Source: Saccharomyces uvarum | Taxonomy: Eukaryota > Ascomycota > Saccharomycetes > Saccharomycetales > Saccharomycetaceae | Length of the DNA: 64,000 bases | Assembly: GCA_947243795.1 (NCBI GenBank) | Contig: OX365935.1 | Location: forward strand, 248,001-312,000 | Reading direction: 5' to 3' | Part shown: positions 1 to 8,521 of the stretch, piece by piece | How positions within the stretch are numbered: position 1 is the stretch's first letter | How the letters are laid out: the number at the start of each line of letters is the position of its first letter | The notes under the pieces: model-generated | Told to the model about the DNA's origin: nothing | The model's input: the letters and a program-made list of their open reading frames with translations, nothing else | Databases searched by the model: none | Program-made: the position numbers and the translations under genes

Positions 1-461
1 GCCATGTGAAGAAGGACGGTTCGTTTGTAGCTGGAGTGTTGGATAGCTCGTAGTACTTCGACAGAAGGAACTCCGTTACTGGCAGAGTGTTGGACATAGC
101 AGTGCGGCGGCCGGTGCAGATTTGGTGGCTTTTTATGAGTTTCTATTGTCTTTGTGAAATTTCCACTTTCTTTTTTTTACGTAATTTTTTTTTTTTACAT
201 GGTTTCTGGGCACGGTTAAAGATACTACTGATTTACTAGCCATTCATTTTTCCTGGCGTCACAGGAAGGGGTGGGGAGGGGAATCGAAAGAGAAGCGAAA
301 ATTTGAAGACCAGAATAAAAAAAACAAAACAAAGGCAAAGAAAGCGTAGCAACGAGCTGCTTTTTTATGGTACAAGAACACGAACAAAGCCAAAGCACAA
401 CAACAAGAAAGACACACGCGCAAGCACACGCACACGCACACGCAGTAGGAAACCGAACAAT
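1..461. other. WHI5 upstream region
   Basis: Non-coding leader and promoter side of WHI5. It holds T-rich runs near 170-200, a purine-rich stretch near 265-350 and a CACACG repeat at about 425-443 just before the WHI5 start. An ATG at 367 opens a short upstream ORF that ends over the WHI5 start codon. No RNA gene or mobile element is visible. Confidence 0.7.
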
Positions 462-465
462 ATGA
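367..465 (+). promoter_or_regulatory. upstream ORF overlapping the WHI5 start (ATGA overlap)
   Basis: ATG at 367 opens 32 codons ending in TGA at 463-465. The WHI5 ATG is 462-464, so the uORF stop and main start share bases in the arrangement ATGA. The uORF is in a different frame from WHI5. Whether the transcript begins upstream of 367 cannot be seen here. If it does, ribosomes would have to leak past or reinitiate to make Whi5. Confidence 0.45.
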
Positions 466-1352
466 GCTTGAGAACGCCGAAGAGAAGCAGGACCAACGAA
501 GAAGATGAAGAACAAGACAAGGACGCACACACGCACCAGCACCAGCAGCGACCGGGGTCGACTCTACTGAGCACGCCAGTACGCCTGAAGAATGGGTTTG
601 GCACGCCGTCGCCCCCTTCGCCGTCGAGCACGACGGCGACGATCAACAACTCCAGAAGGAGGCCGTCGCCGCCGACCCTGCAGGGCATATTCATGTCACC
701 TATCAACAAGCGTCGTGCACACGGGCGGGTGTTGGGCCACAACGACGCCGAACACGAAATCGGGAGTGACAACAACAATAACAACAATAACAATGACGAG
801 CACGAAAGCGAGAGCGAAAGCGAAAGCGAGAGCGAGCAACACGGGCGCCCTGGCACGAGTTCGTTGTTACCGACAACACCCAAGTCGAGACGCTCGGAGG
901 TGTTTCTGTCGCCGTCGCCACGCCTGAGCTCGCCTCCGACGGCGGCGGCGCGCCGGCCCGCGGGCGAGCGGCCCATCCGCGAGATCTCGCACACGCTGCG
1001 TACCCGGCTCAACTACGCGCTGGTGAAGCTGCAGAACGGGTGGGAGGACAAGACGTTGCCCGAGCTGGAGACGCAGCTGGCGCCCGCCGTGGAGACATCT
1101 CCGCGGCGCTACCATAACCGGTTCCCGGACAGTGCGGATGCGGGCACCTCCGCGCACACGGCGTTCATGCAGGCGCTGAGCGGCCACCCGCCGCGCGAGG
1201 AGGCCACCGCGGTCGAGACGCTGATGCTGCTGTCGTCGCCCACGAAGAAGCAGCAGCACCGGCCCGTGGCGACGACGGGCGCCGGCGCGGAATCCGGGGC
1301 CCCCGCAGACGAGACGGAGCCGGAGTCGGATACCGAGGTGGAGACGTCGTAG
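462..1352 (+). CDS. WHI5: Whi5, G1/S transcriptional repressor
   Basis: A 296-residue protein that in yeast binds SBF (Swi4-Swi6) and represses G1 cyclin genes until Cln3-Cdk1 phosphorylates it. The start MSLRTPKRSR is chosen because it matches the S. cerevisiae N-terminus; the open frame runs further upstream but has no ATG. Many Ser/Thr-Pro sites (residues 5, 38, 48, 79, 139, 150, 152, 259) suit Cdk control. The conserved repressor motif shared with SRL3 covers about 172-206 (REISHTLRTRLNYALVKLQ). Residues 103-126 are an Asn run followed by Ser-Glu repeats, quite unlike S. cerevisiae. Base composition is strongly GC-rich from about 900 on. Confidence 0.96.
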   Translation: MSLRTPKRSRTNEEDEEQDKDAHTHQHQQRPGSTLLSTPVRLKNGFGTPSPPSPSSTTATINNSRRRPSPPTLQGIFMSPINKRRAHGRVLGHNDAEHEIGSDNNNNNNNNDEHESESESESESEQHGRPGTSSLLPTTPKSRRSEVFLSPSPRLSSPPTAAARRPAGERPIREISHTLRTRLNYALVKLQNGWEDKTLPELETQLAPAVETSPRRYHNRFPDSADAGTSAHTAFMQALSGHPPREEATAVETLMLLSSPTKKQQHRPVATTGAGAESGAPADETEPESDTEVETS

Positions 1353-1360
1353 CGCAGGCA

Positions 1361-1368
1361 TATATAAG
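1361..1368 (+). promoter_or_regulatory. TATA box of LPX1
   Basis: TATATAAG lies 9 bases after the WHI5 stop and about 70 bases before the LPX1 ATG. The whole WHI5-LPX1 spacer is only 86 bases, so the rest of the LPX1 promoter must lie inside the WHI5 coding end. Confidence 0.5.
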
Positions 1369-1438
1369 CGCGCGCACAAGCCACGGTGTGTGTAACAGAT
1401 TGCCCACCAGCTCGGCTCGCACCAAGCTCGGCGGCTAA

Positions 1439-2584
1439 ATGGAACACACATTTACCAAAGAAACGAAAACGTGCAGCGCAAGCTGGCCGCGCGCACCGCG
1501 CGGCACACTGTGCGCAGCAGACCGCCTCGACCTCGTCTACGACGTGTACACCAACACCTCAGAGCGGCACCGCCACCCTGGCGCCACCAGCGTCAACATC
1601 GTGTTTCTGCACGGCAGCGGCATGAGCAAGGTCGTGTGGGAGTACTACTTGCCGCGGATCGCAGCCGCCGACCCGGACGGTCACTACGCGGTGCACAAGC
1701 TCGTGCTGATCGACCAGGTCACGCACGGCGACTCCGGCGTACGCAACCGCGGCAAGCTGGGCACCGTCTTCGACTGGACAGACGGCGCGCGCGACGTGGT
1801 CAAGATAGCCGCCGACGAGTTCGGCGGCTACGAAGAGGGCTCGCCACCCGCGCTGAACGTGGCCATTGGCCACTCCATGGGTGGCTTCCAGGCGCTAGTC
1901 AGCGACGTGCTGCAGCCCAACCTGTTCCATCTGCTCATCCTGATCGAGCCCGTGGTCGTCACACGCCAGGCGAGCCCCGCTGCCGCGGCAGCGGGGCTCT
2001 CGCAGATCCCGGAAGGCCTCTACAACGCCCTCCGCTTGAAGACACGCGACCGCTTCCGCAGCGAGTCTGACTACGTAAAGTACATGAGGAACAACTCCTT
2101 TTTCGCCAACGCGCACGGCCAAATCCTGCAGAACATCATCGACTTCGAACGAACGGCGCCCGAAGACAACGGCTCCGTCCGCACAAAGATGGACCAGGCA
2201 CAGAACTTGCTGTGCTACATGAACATGCAGTCCTTCGCGCCATTTTTGATCAGCAACGTCAAGTTCGTGCGCAAACGCACTATCCACATCGTGGGCGCGC
2301 GCTCGAACTGGTGTCCGCCGGAAAACCAGCTGTTTTTGCAAAAAACCTTGCAGAACTACCACCTCGACACCATCCCGGGCGGGTCCCACCTGGTCAATAT
2401 CGAGGCCCCAGACCTCGTCATCGACAAAATCAACCACCACATTCGCGAGTTCGTCCTCACGTACCCGCTGCAGCCCGCCCTGCTCTCCCGCTTGTCGCTT
2501 GAGGAACGAATGGCCAAGTTCGACCGGGCCTTTGAGTCCTTCAAGGACCGCGCTCTGATCAAAACGAGGAACCCGAAACTGTAA
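1439..2584 (+). CDS. LPX1: Lpx1, peroxisomal lipase / alpha-beta hydrolase
   Basis: A 381-residue alpha/beta hydrolase, close to the 387 residues of S. cerevisiae Lpx1, an oleate-induced triacylglycerol lipase of the peroxisome matrix. An oxyanion segment FLHGSG (56-61) precedes the nucleophile elbow GHSMGG (144-149, Ser146). A GGSHLVNIEAPD segment near the C-terminus carries a likely catalytic His. The last three residues are PKL, an acceptable PTS1 peroxisome-import signal, where S. cerevisiae has QKL. Codons are very GC-rich at third positions, like WHI5. The gene follows WHI5 by 86 bases on the same strand. Confidence 0.95.
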   Translation: MEHTFTKETKTCSASWPRAPRGTLCAADRLDLVYDVYTNTSERHRHPGATSVNIVFLHGSGMSKVVWEYYLPRIAAADPDGHYAVHKLVLIDQVTHGDSGVRNRGKLGTVFDWTDGARDVVKIAADEFGGYEEGSPPALNVAIGHSMGGFQALVSDVLQPNLFHLLILIEPVVVTRQASPAAAAAGLSQIPEGLYNALRLKTRDRFRSESDYVKYMRNNSFFANAHGQILQNIIDFERTAPEDNGSVRTKMDQAQNLLCYMNMQSFAPFLISNVKFVRKRTIHIVGARSNWCPPENQLFLQKTLQNYHLDTIPGGSHLVNIEAPDLVIDKINHHIREFVLTYPLQPALLSRLSLEERMAKFDRAFESFKDRALIKTRNPKL

Positions 2585-2629
2585 CTGTATACATACGTAA
2601 CTAACTGTATATGCAATTTATATGATTAC

Positions 2630-2647
2630 TGACACTGACACTGACAC
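2630..2647 (+). repeat. TGACAC tandem repeat (3 copies)
   Basis: Three exact copies of the 6-mer TGACAC, in the 3' side of LPX1. No function is evident. Confidence 0.8.
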
Positions 2648-2771
2648 TAGCGAAAATGCGCGGGCGCGCTGGCCCTCATAATATCGCCTGGGACGAAACT
2701 GTGTACCCGTCTTTTACAAAGTATTTCACGTAACCAAAAGAAGAACAACCCATAAAGGAACCACTACCTAT

Positions 2772-2798
2772 ACGCACACTACGCACACTACGCACACA
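2772..2798 (+). repeat. ACGCACACT tandem repeat (3 copies)
   Basis: Two exact and one near copy of a 9-mer, ACGCACACT, ending 41 bases before the OST3 start. It sits in the likely OST3 5' leader or core promoter. Confidence 0.8.
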
Positions 2799-2839
2799 AG
2801 GATTCTCACCTACCACACCGCTCCGCTTCCTCGCAAATC

Positions 2840-3892
2840 ATGAATTGGCTGTTTCTGGTCTCCTTGATTTTCTTCTGTGGTGCGTCCTCACACTCTGCCC
2901 TGGCAATGTCCACTGGCAAACTGCTAAAGCTGGCAAACAAATCTCCCAAAAGAATCATACCTTTGAAGGACTCGACCTTCGAAAGTGTCCTGACGCCCCC
3001 CCACGAAAACGCATACATAGTCGCTCTCTTCACTGCCACAGCGCCCGAAGTCGGCTGTTCTCTGTGTCTCGAATTGGAGTCCGAATACGACACCATCGTG
3101 GCGTCGTGGTTTGATGACCACCCAGAAGGCAAATCCTCCAATTCCAACACATCCATCTTCTTTGCGAAGGTCAATTTGGAGGACCCCTCCAAGACCATCC
3201 CAAAGGCATTCCAGTTCTTCCAATTGAACAACGTCCCCAGACTGTTCGTCTTCCAGCCAAACTCCCCCTCCATCTCCGATTACAGCCTCATCAATCTCTC
3301 CACCGATGCCGGCGCGGAAAGAATGAAGCAGGTCATTCAAGCCATCAAACAGCTTTCCCAAGTCAACGACTTCTCCTTGCACTTGCCCATGGACTGGACC
3401 CCCATCGTCACCACCACCATCATCACTTTCATCACCGTTCTGCTCTTGAAAAAGCAGTCCAAACTGATGTTCTCCATCTTCACTTCCAGACTGGTCTGGG
3501 CCGCCGTATCCACCTTCTTCATCATCTGCATGATCAGTGCCTACATGTTCAACCAGATCAGAAATACGCAGCTGGCAGGCGTGGGCCCCAAGGGCGAAGT
3601 AATGTACTTCTTGCCCAATGAGTTCCAGCACCAATTCGCCATTGAGACCCAAGTCATGGTTCTCATCTACGGTATGTTGGCCACGTTGGTTGTTGCGTTG
3701 GTCACAGGTATTCCATTCTTGCGGGCTCACCTGTATCCAAACGCGAAGAAAGCGTATTTCATCGATGCTGCCTTGGCCACTTTTTGCGCCTTGTTCATTT
3801 ACATCTTCTTTGCTGCTTTGACCACCGTCTTCTCGATAAAGAGTCCAGCATACCCTTTCCCCTTATTAAGGCTATCGGCTCCATTCAAATAA
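2840..3892 (+). CDS. OST3: Ost3, oligosaccharyltransferase thioredoxin-like subunit
   Basis: A 350-residue ER membrane protein, the same length as S. cerevisiae Ost3. It is the oxidoreductase subunit of oligosaccharyltransferase that helps N-glycosylate Cys-rich acceptors; Ost3 and Ost6 are alternative subunits. A signal peptide (about 1-22) leads into a lumenal thioredoxin-like domain with CXXC as CSLC at 73-76, followed by four hydrophobic segments from about residue 185 to the end. The gene is convergent with TCB1, with 122 bases between stops. OST2, another subunit of the same complex, lies 33 kb away. Confidence 0.97.
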   Translation: MNWLFLVSLIFFCGASSHSALAMSTGKLLKLANKSPKRIIPLKDSTFESVLTPPHENAYIVALFTATAPEVGCSLCLELESEYDTIVASWFDDHPEGKSSNSNTSIFFAKVNLEDPSKTIPKAFQFFQLNNVPRLFVFQPNSPSISDYSLINLSTDAGAERMKQVIQAIKQLSQVNDFSLHLPMDWTPIVTTTIITFITVLLLKKQSKLMFSIFTSRLVWAAVSTFFIICMISAYMFNQIRNTQLAGVGPKGEVMYFLPNEFQHQFAIETQVMVLIYGMLATLVVALVTGIPFLRAHLYPNAKKAYFIDAALATFCALFIYIFFAALTTVFSIKSPAYPFPLLRLSAPFK

Positions 3893-4014
3893 GCAATTAG
3901 TTGGCAAACCGCGCCCACTATAAATAAAAAAACTTAGATAAATTTTTGAAACATATAAAATAAAATAAAACGAAGTTACATTTTACATATCACAGTCCGT
4001 CCCTCACGTTCTTA

Positions 4015-7000
4015 CTAGAACTTGGTTTCGTCCTCGCCCTTTTCATGGTTCTTCTTGTGGTTTGTGATACTGCCCAATCCACCAAACACACCCTTCTTGA
4101 TCTTACCAATGGCTCCAACACCGCCACCTATCACCGAAGTACCGGCTCGTAAACCAGTACCCAGTCCCTTAGACGCTATATCTGTAACTTTCTTTTCTCT
4201 TTTACACACGCTCACCGTGTACCTTGGCTTGAAACTAAATTCCAAATGCAACATACCACCATCTTGACCAGCATTTTCTAACCCTTCTACTGGCACATCT
4301 AATTCAGTGGTACCTTCGGCCTTAATCTTCTTCAATGGAATCTCTGCTTTTCCAATAGTATCGTCTGCAGATGTGGAATCCCAGTCCATCACTTTGATTC
4401 TTAACGTGTCATTCAAACGATTGTTAATTTGAATGGTGCCTTCATCGTTCCACTTGGGATTCAATGATTTTTTGACAATCTTGGTCTTGTAAACATGGTC
4501 TTCCTCATTATTGATGTAGAATTTCAAGTATGGATCAGAGTAACCATTCAAATCGGATGCGATCAAGTTTTTTGCACTCTTGGATATAATCGTCAAATCA
4601 CCAGAATTCGTGATCAAATCGTTTTCTGGCAGTTGTTTAGTGTCAATAGGGAACCAAGATATTTGAAGCATTAGTTTAGCACTGTTGTCACCTGAGAGAT
4701 GTAAGATTGATGGCTTGTAATAACAGTTTTTAACTAGGTCCAGAGTAGGTAATTCCACTTCACAGACACATTTTTCCATCTTATTGTAATTCTTATTCTT
4801 TGAGACTCTAAACGTGGTGACAGATTTATCCAATTCTTTGATTATCACGTCACCTGACCATCCATTCTTAATAATTCTGGATGAAATTTGTGGACTGACA
4901 AATCTTGCATGACCATTGCCGTCGAAAAACGACTGAACGTATAACCCAGAATCGGGCAGTTCCCCATCGAGGACAGTGATAGCAAGAACACCTTGATTGT
5001 ATTGCAATAATTCTTGCAAATCCAATTTCTGTCTATTACTATACATATCTTCTAACTCTTTCACTTCATTGCATTCTTGCTCAAACTTAGCCTTATCTTC
5101 TTTGGACATCTTTTTTTCGTCCATGACTGACTTACGTGATTCTAACAACTTCTTTTTCTTGTTAACTTTGTCCAAATCCTGGATTTCTTCTAACGTCAAA
5201 ACAGGCAATGCAGGATAGAAAGAGGTAGAGTATGTAATAGTACCCTTGGGCCTTTTCTTATGCATTACTAAATGGCCAACTTTAGTTTCTTCGTCAATGA
5301 TTTCTTCATATTTATCATTTGCGTCCTTTTTGAATAAGTCTTGAACGTTAACATTGAATTCACCAACGGAACGATCCTTGTTCATAGTTTCCACATCCAT
5401 ACATTGAAGAGTGATTCTTTGATTTGGTGAAGTGACTGCAACATATATGACTTGATTCCAAACTGGGTTCAAAGTTTTACTCTTGAAATCTGTCCTGCCT
5501 TTAGACAGCCCATTAACTAAGACTCTGCAGTATGGATCGATGGTACCGATCTTTTCCAGATTTCTTAGGTCATTTGCCTTTTCGATAAAGACTCTGATGG
5601 CACCGATTGGTGGTGTATAAGCAACAGAATTCGAGCCAATATCTAGCCTAACAGGTTTCCAGTACGTAGTAATTTTAATATCACCCTTTTGGCCTTTCAA
5701 TGGAATCAAATTCTTATCGACCTGGCTTCTATCGATTAGGTCGTTCAAAGTTTGGATAGCAGACCCTATCTCTTCACCGTTGTTATCCTTTACAACAAAT
5801 TTGTATCTTGTTTTACGACGATCTGCAATAACTGCTTCATAGTTTGAATTCCATTTTAAAGTACCAGTGTCACTGGCTTTACCTGTTGTTAACACCAGCT
5901 TAGCATTCAAATAAACTTCAACATAAGCAGTCACTTTTTTGTCTTCTTCAGCAAAATGAGAGCCTTCTTGCACTACAATTTTAGCAATACCAGTATTCAA
6001 GTCGGGTAGTTCTTCCACTGATCCGTCTGGTAGTTTCTTTTCTTCCAAAGTTGGGAAGAATCTTAAATCAAAAGTCAAATCACCAACTGGTTTAGAATTT
6101 CTTAGGAACCGAGCCTTTATATTCCTTTGGGTAGATTTGTCATGTAAAGAATTCAAGTTGTACTGAATTCTACCTAGGACTTTATCCTTCAATTTAGCAC
6201 GCTTATCGAAGACACTGATTGTCAAGGGGTCAGTGAATGAATTCAATAAAACGTACAAAGTTTCGTCCCAAACAGGGTTCAAAGTGTCTCTCACAGTTCT
6301 TGTCTTTGCAATAGATATGTCATTAAATTCAAATGACAAGTAAGGGTCGATTGACTGGTTCAATACTGATGTGGTGCGCCTTAAACCTTTCGCATTTTTA
6401 ACGGTAATTTCTAAAATACCAATGGATAAGTTAGAACCAGATAATATTTGTGGGATGTTCAGTTGCAAAGAAAATGGTGGAAGTAAGATTGGGCCAACAT
6501 ATTTTTTTGCCATCTTCTGAATTAATGTCATTAGACCTGGGATGGCTAAAACTTCCCAATTGAAGATAGAGCGGCCCAACAAGGAAGCAACGAAATCAAA
6601 ATCAGGCACTTTCAATAGCTGAACGTTAACGGTTTCAACATGTGGGAATGGTGTCATTAATTTAAATTTGACCCTGGCGTGAGCTTTGAAAGCGACGTCC
6701 GACACAGAAATAGGAATCGTGAAACCAAAGATTTTAGCCTTAATAACGATTAATTCATTAACGTAGTTTCTGACCTGTTTCGCGCTCATATCACATAAGT
6801 CGTGAGGCGTAAAAGAGAGGCCCCAATCCATCACAACAACGTCTGATGCGGTATTTTGAAAAGTTTTTACCAGATCAATCCTTGGAGGCTTGATGCCTAA
6901 AGTCAATTGGTCAACCCATAGCTCAGTTATAAATTTAGGGATTGCCTCATTGGTGGCCATTTGTTCATTAGCTTGTTGAACAATAATTTGGCTCATGGAG

Positions 7001-7578
7001 GGCTCCAAAATGGGCCAGTATTTATCCAAGAAAGTATTCAACCATTCCAAGGATTCATAATCGTTTTCCACTTTTTGCACCGTAAATTCCTTTTGAACTA
7101 ACTCTCTTATGGAACCTCTGTATTTCTTAGCAGACGTTCTATACAGCAGTGAAGTGATGACAATGACGAAAAAGGCAGAGCCCATTGAGAACTTGTAATG
7201 ACCCAGTGCAAACGATAGAACGCCTCCGATAAAAAAGATTGCCACCGAATGATACCAATCACCATAGAGATTGTCCGGTATGATGTTATTCAAGAAAGTT
7301 TCCTTACTCATATCCATCAATTCATCATTCAAGGTCAATTCGTCTTTTTCCTCCCAGCCACCGATCTGCTTCCAACCTACATAGGAAGCGTCATGGATGC
7401 TTCTTTTGAAGCTGTCATCACCAGCATGGGTTGCCTTTTCAGGTGACACACTATTACTAGCTTCGGTCTCCTCTTTTGTCTTTGGAGGTTGTAACTTATC
7501 TACCCCATGAATGTTGGCCACTTGCGCCGTTTCAGGCTTTTTCATTGCTAATGCCCCAGTATCCTCCTTCTGTGACAT
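4015..7578 (-). CDS. TCB1: Tcb1, tricalbin, ER-plasma membrane tether
   Basis: A 1187-residue tricalbin (extended-synaptotagmin family), one residue longer than S. cerevisiae Tcb1. It tethers cortical ER to the plasma membrane and moves lipid between them. A hydrophobic hairpin lies at about 107-146, an SMP lipid-binding domain at about 170-380, then C2 domains start near 385, 657 and 990; the last has the Ca-binding pattern SDLNGYSDPYLKF. A charged helical stretch lies near 800-850. The C-terminus is Gly- and Lys-rich. The ATG is the one matching MSQKEDTGA. TCB2 is the paralogue. Confidence 0.97.
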   Translation of the reverse strand: MSQKEDTGALAMKKPETAQVANIHGVDKLQPPKTKEETEASNSVSPEKATHAGDDSFKRSIHDASYVGWKQIGGWEEKDELTLNDELMDMSKETFLNNIIPDNLYGDWYHSVAIFFIGGVLSFALGHYKFSMGSAFFVIVITSLLYRTSAKKYRGSIRELVQKEFTVQKVENDYESLEWLNTFLDKYWPILEPSMSQIIVQQANEQMATNEAIPKFITELWVDQLTLGIKPPRIDLVKTFQNTASDVVVMDWGLSFTPHDLCDMSAKQVRNYVNELIVIKAKIFGFTIPISVSDVAFKAHARVKFKLMTPFPHVETVNVQLLKVPDFDFVASLLGRSIFNWEVLAIPGLMTLIQKMAKKYVGPILLPPFSLQLNIPQILSGSNLSIGILEITVKNAKGLRRTTSVLNQSIDPYLSFEFNDISIAKTRTVRDTLNPVWDETLYVLLNSFTDPLTISVFDKRAKLKDKVLGRIQYNLNSLHDKSTQRNIKARFLRNSKPVGDLTFDLRFFPTLEEKKLPDGSVEELPDLNTGIAKIVVQEGSHFAEEDKKVTAYVEVYLNAKLVLTTGKASDTGTLKWNSNYEAVIADRRKTRYKFVVKDNNGEEIGSAIQTLNDLIDRSQVDKNLIPLKGQKGDIKITTYWKPVRLDIGSNSVAYTPPIGAIRVFIEKANDLRNLEKIGTIDPYCRVLVNGLSKGRTDFKSKTLNPVWNQVIYVAVTSPNQRITLQCMDVETMNKDRSVGEFNVNVQDLFKKDANDKYEEIIDEETKVGHLVMHKKRPKGTITYSTSFYPALPVLTLEEIQDLDKVNKKKKLLESRKSVMDEKKMSKEDKAKFEQECNEVKELEDMYSNRQKLDLQELLQYNQGVLAITVLDGELPDSGLYVQSFFDGNGHARFVSPQISSRIIKNGWSGDVIIKELDKSVTTFRVSKNKNYNKMEKCVCEVELPTLDLVKNCYYKPSILHLSGDNSAKLMLQISWFPIDTKQLPENDLITNSGDLTIISKSAKNLIASDLNGYSDPYLKFYINNEEDHVYKTKIVKKSLNPKWNDEGTIQINNRLNDTLRIKVMDWDSTSADDTIGKAEIPLKKIKAEGTTELDVPVEGLENAGQDGGMLHLEFSFKPRYTVSVCKREKKVTDIASKGLGTGLRAGTSVIGGGVGAIGKIKKGVFGGLGSITNHKKNHEKGEDETKF

Positions 7579-8252
7579 GTTGTCTCACACAATTGAACTG
7601 TTCTGGAATACACAGCGTTTTCCTTTTTTACCTTAGCTATTATCCGTCGGTATATCTTCCCTGCTCTTGTATATAAGAAAAATACAAGCTAAGTATATGT
7701 AGATAGATCAATCACCAGCCTGTGAGTCGAAATTGGGGTAGTTTGGCTATTCGTTGGTATTTTAACGGTCGATTCTGCTTCCCTATTGTACTAGCATCCC
7801 TGTCCCCTTTGTATTTTGGGGGGGCTTCTGGTATAATTTTTCATGCAGCAGCCGAGTCGCTTGGATAAGTGTCGCGTCTAACGGTCAGCCTTTCCTATTA
7901 AGTCCGGTATTTCAGAGTCAAAAGTCCTATGGTCGGCATCCTACAATGTAGCAATCATGCTAGCAAGAAATCTTTGCGGGACACTTTTGCACATCCACTT
8001 TAATCAATGGGCGGGTCTTTTCTCTCTAAAATATCGGATTCTGACGGGCAATTGAAGTTCGTTTGTGCTTTTAGTTTTTTTCTCTTTCCATACCTGCGTT
8101 AGCCCAAAATCCCGTCACACAGTCACTACACTATTAGTGGCTGTGGCTAAGTAAAGCACCTACCCACCTGCTCACATTCTAATTGATATTTTGACCGGCC
8201 CTTCTTGTGAAGTCTGGCTAGATATTTCAAACCAAAAAAACAATAACATTAA
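7579..8252. other. TCB1 - tRNA-Asn intergenic
   Basis: About 670 bases serving the TCB1 promoter and the 5' flank of the tRNA gene. A G7 run lies near 7810. Yeast tRNA flanks are common Ty landing sites, but I see no delta, sigma or tau LTR ends here. Confidence 0.6.
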
Positions 8253-8326
8253 GACTCCATGGCCAAGTTGGTTAAGGCGTGCGACTGTTAATCGCAAGAT
8301 CGTGAGTTCAACCCTCACTGGGGTCG
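8253..8326 (+). tRNA. tN(GUU): tRNA-Asn (anticodon GTT)
   Basis: A 74-base tRNA without intron. The 5' arm GACTCCA pairs with TGGGGTC (one G-T pair) and the discriminator is G8326. The anticodon GTT is 8287-8289 in loop CTGTTAA. The T arm is GTGAG-TTCAACC-CTCAC. A-box and B-box sequences are intact, and a long T run just after position 8331 ends Pol III transcription. It sits where S. cerevisiae carries tN(GUU)O1, between TCB1 and YVC1. Confidence 0.97.
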
Positions 8327-8521
8327 ATTGTTTATTTTTTTTTCATTTTTGTTTTTATTGTATCGGAATTCTTTTTAGCTGCTAAAAAAAGGAATGTAAA
8401 GTATAGTCAGCCATCCTTCGAGGTGTATCAGCCATTCAAAACAGTTCCAATTCTGTGTTATTATCCGGGACAGAACACAGAAGTTGCCATATTGAATAAC
8501 AGCAATTGGATAGGTGACGGC

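Noticed and set aside
365-1012. 215-codon minus-strand frame opposite WHI5
   Set aside because: It mirrors the GC-rich, repeat-bearing WHI5 coding strand and has Leu/Ser/Arg repeats typical of an antisense shadow; the similar S. cerevisiae frame is held dubious.
1471-2070. 199-codon plus-strand frame inside LPX1
   Set aside because: Arg/Pro/Ala-rich product of high GC in an alternative frame; LPX1 in the real frame has family motifs.
2924-3730. 268-codon antisense frame opposite OST3
   Set aside because: Complement of the real gene with no family motif.
7579-8521. Ty LTR remnants around the tRNA-Asn gene
   Set aside because: No delta/sigma/tau ends (such as TGTTGGAATA) or target duplications were seen in the flanks.
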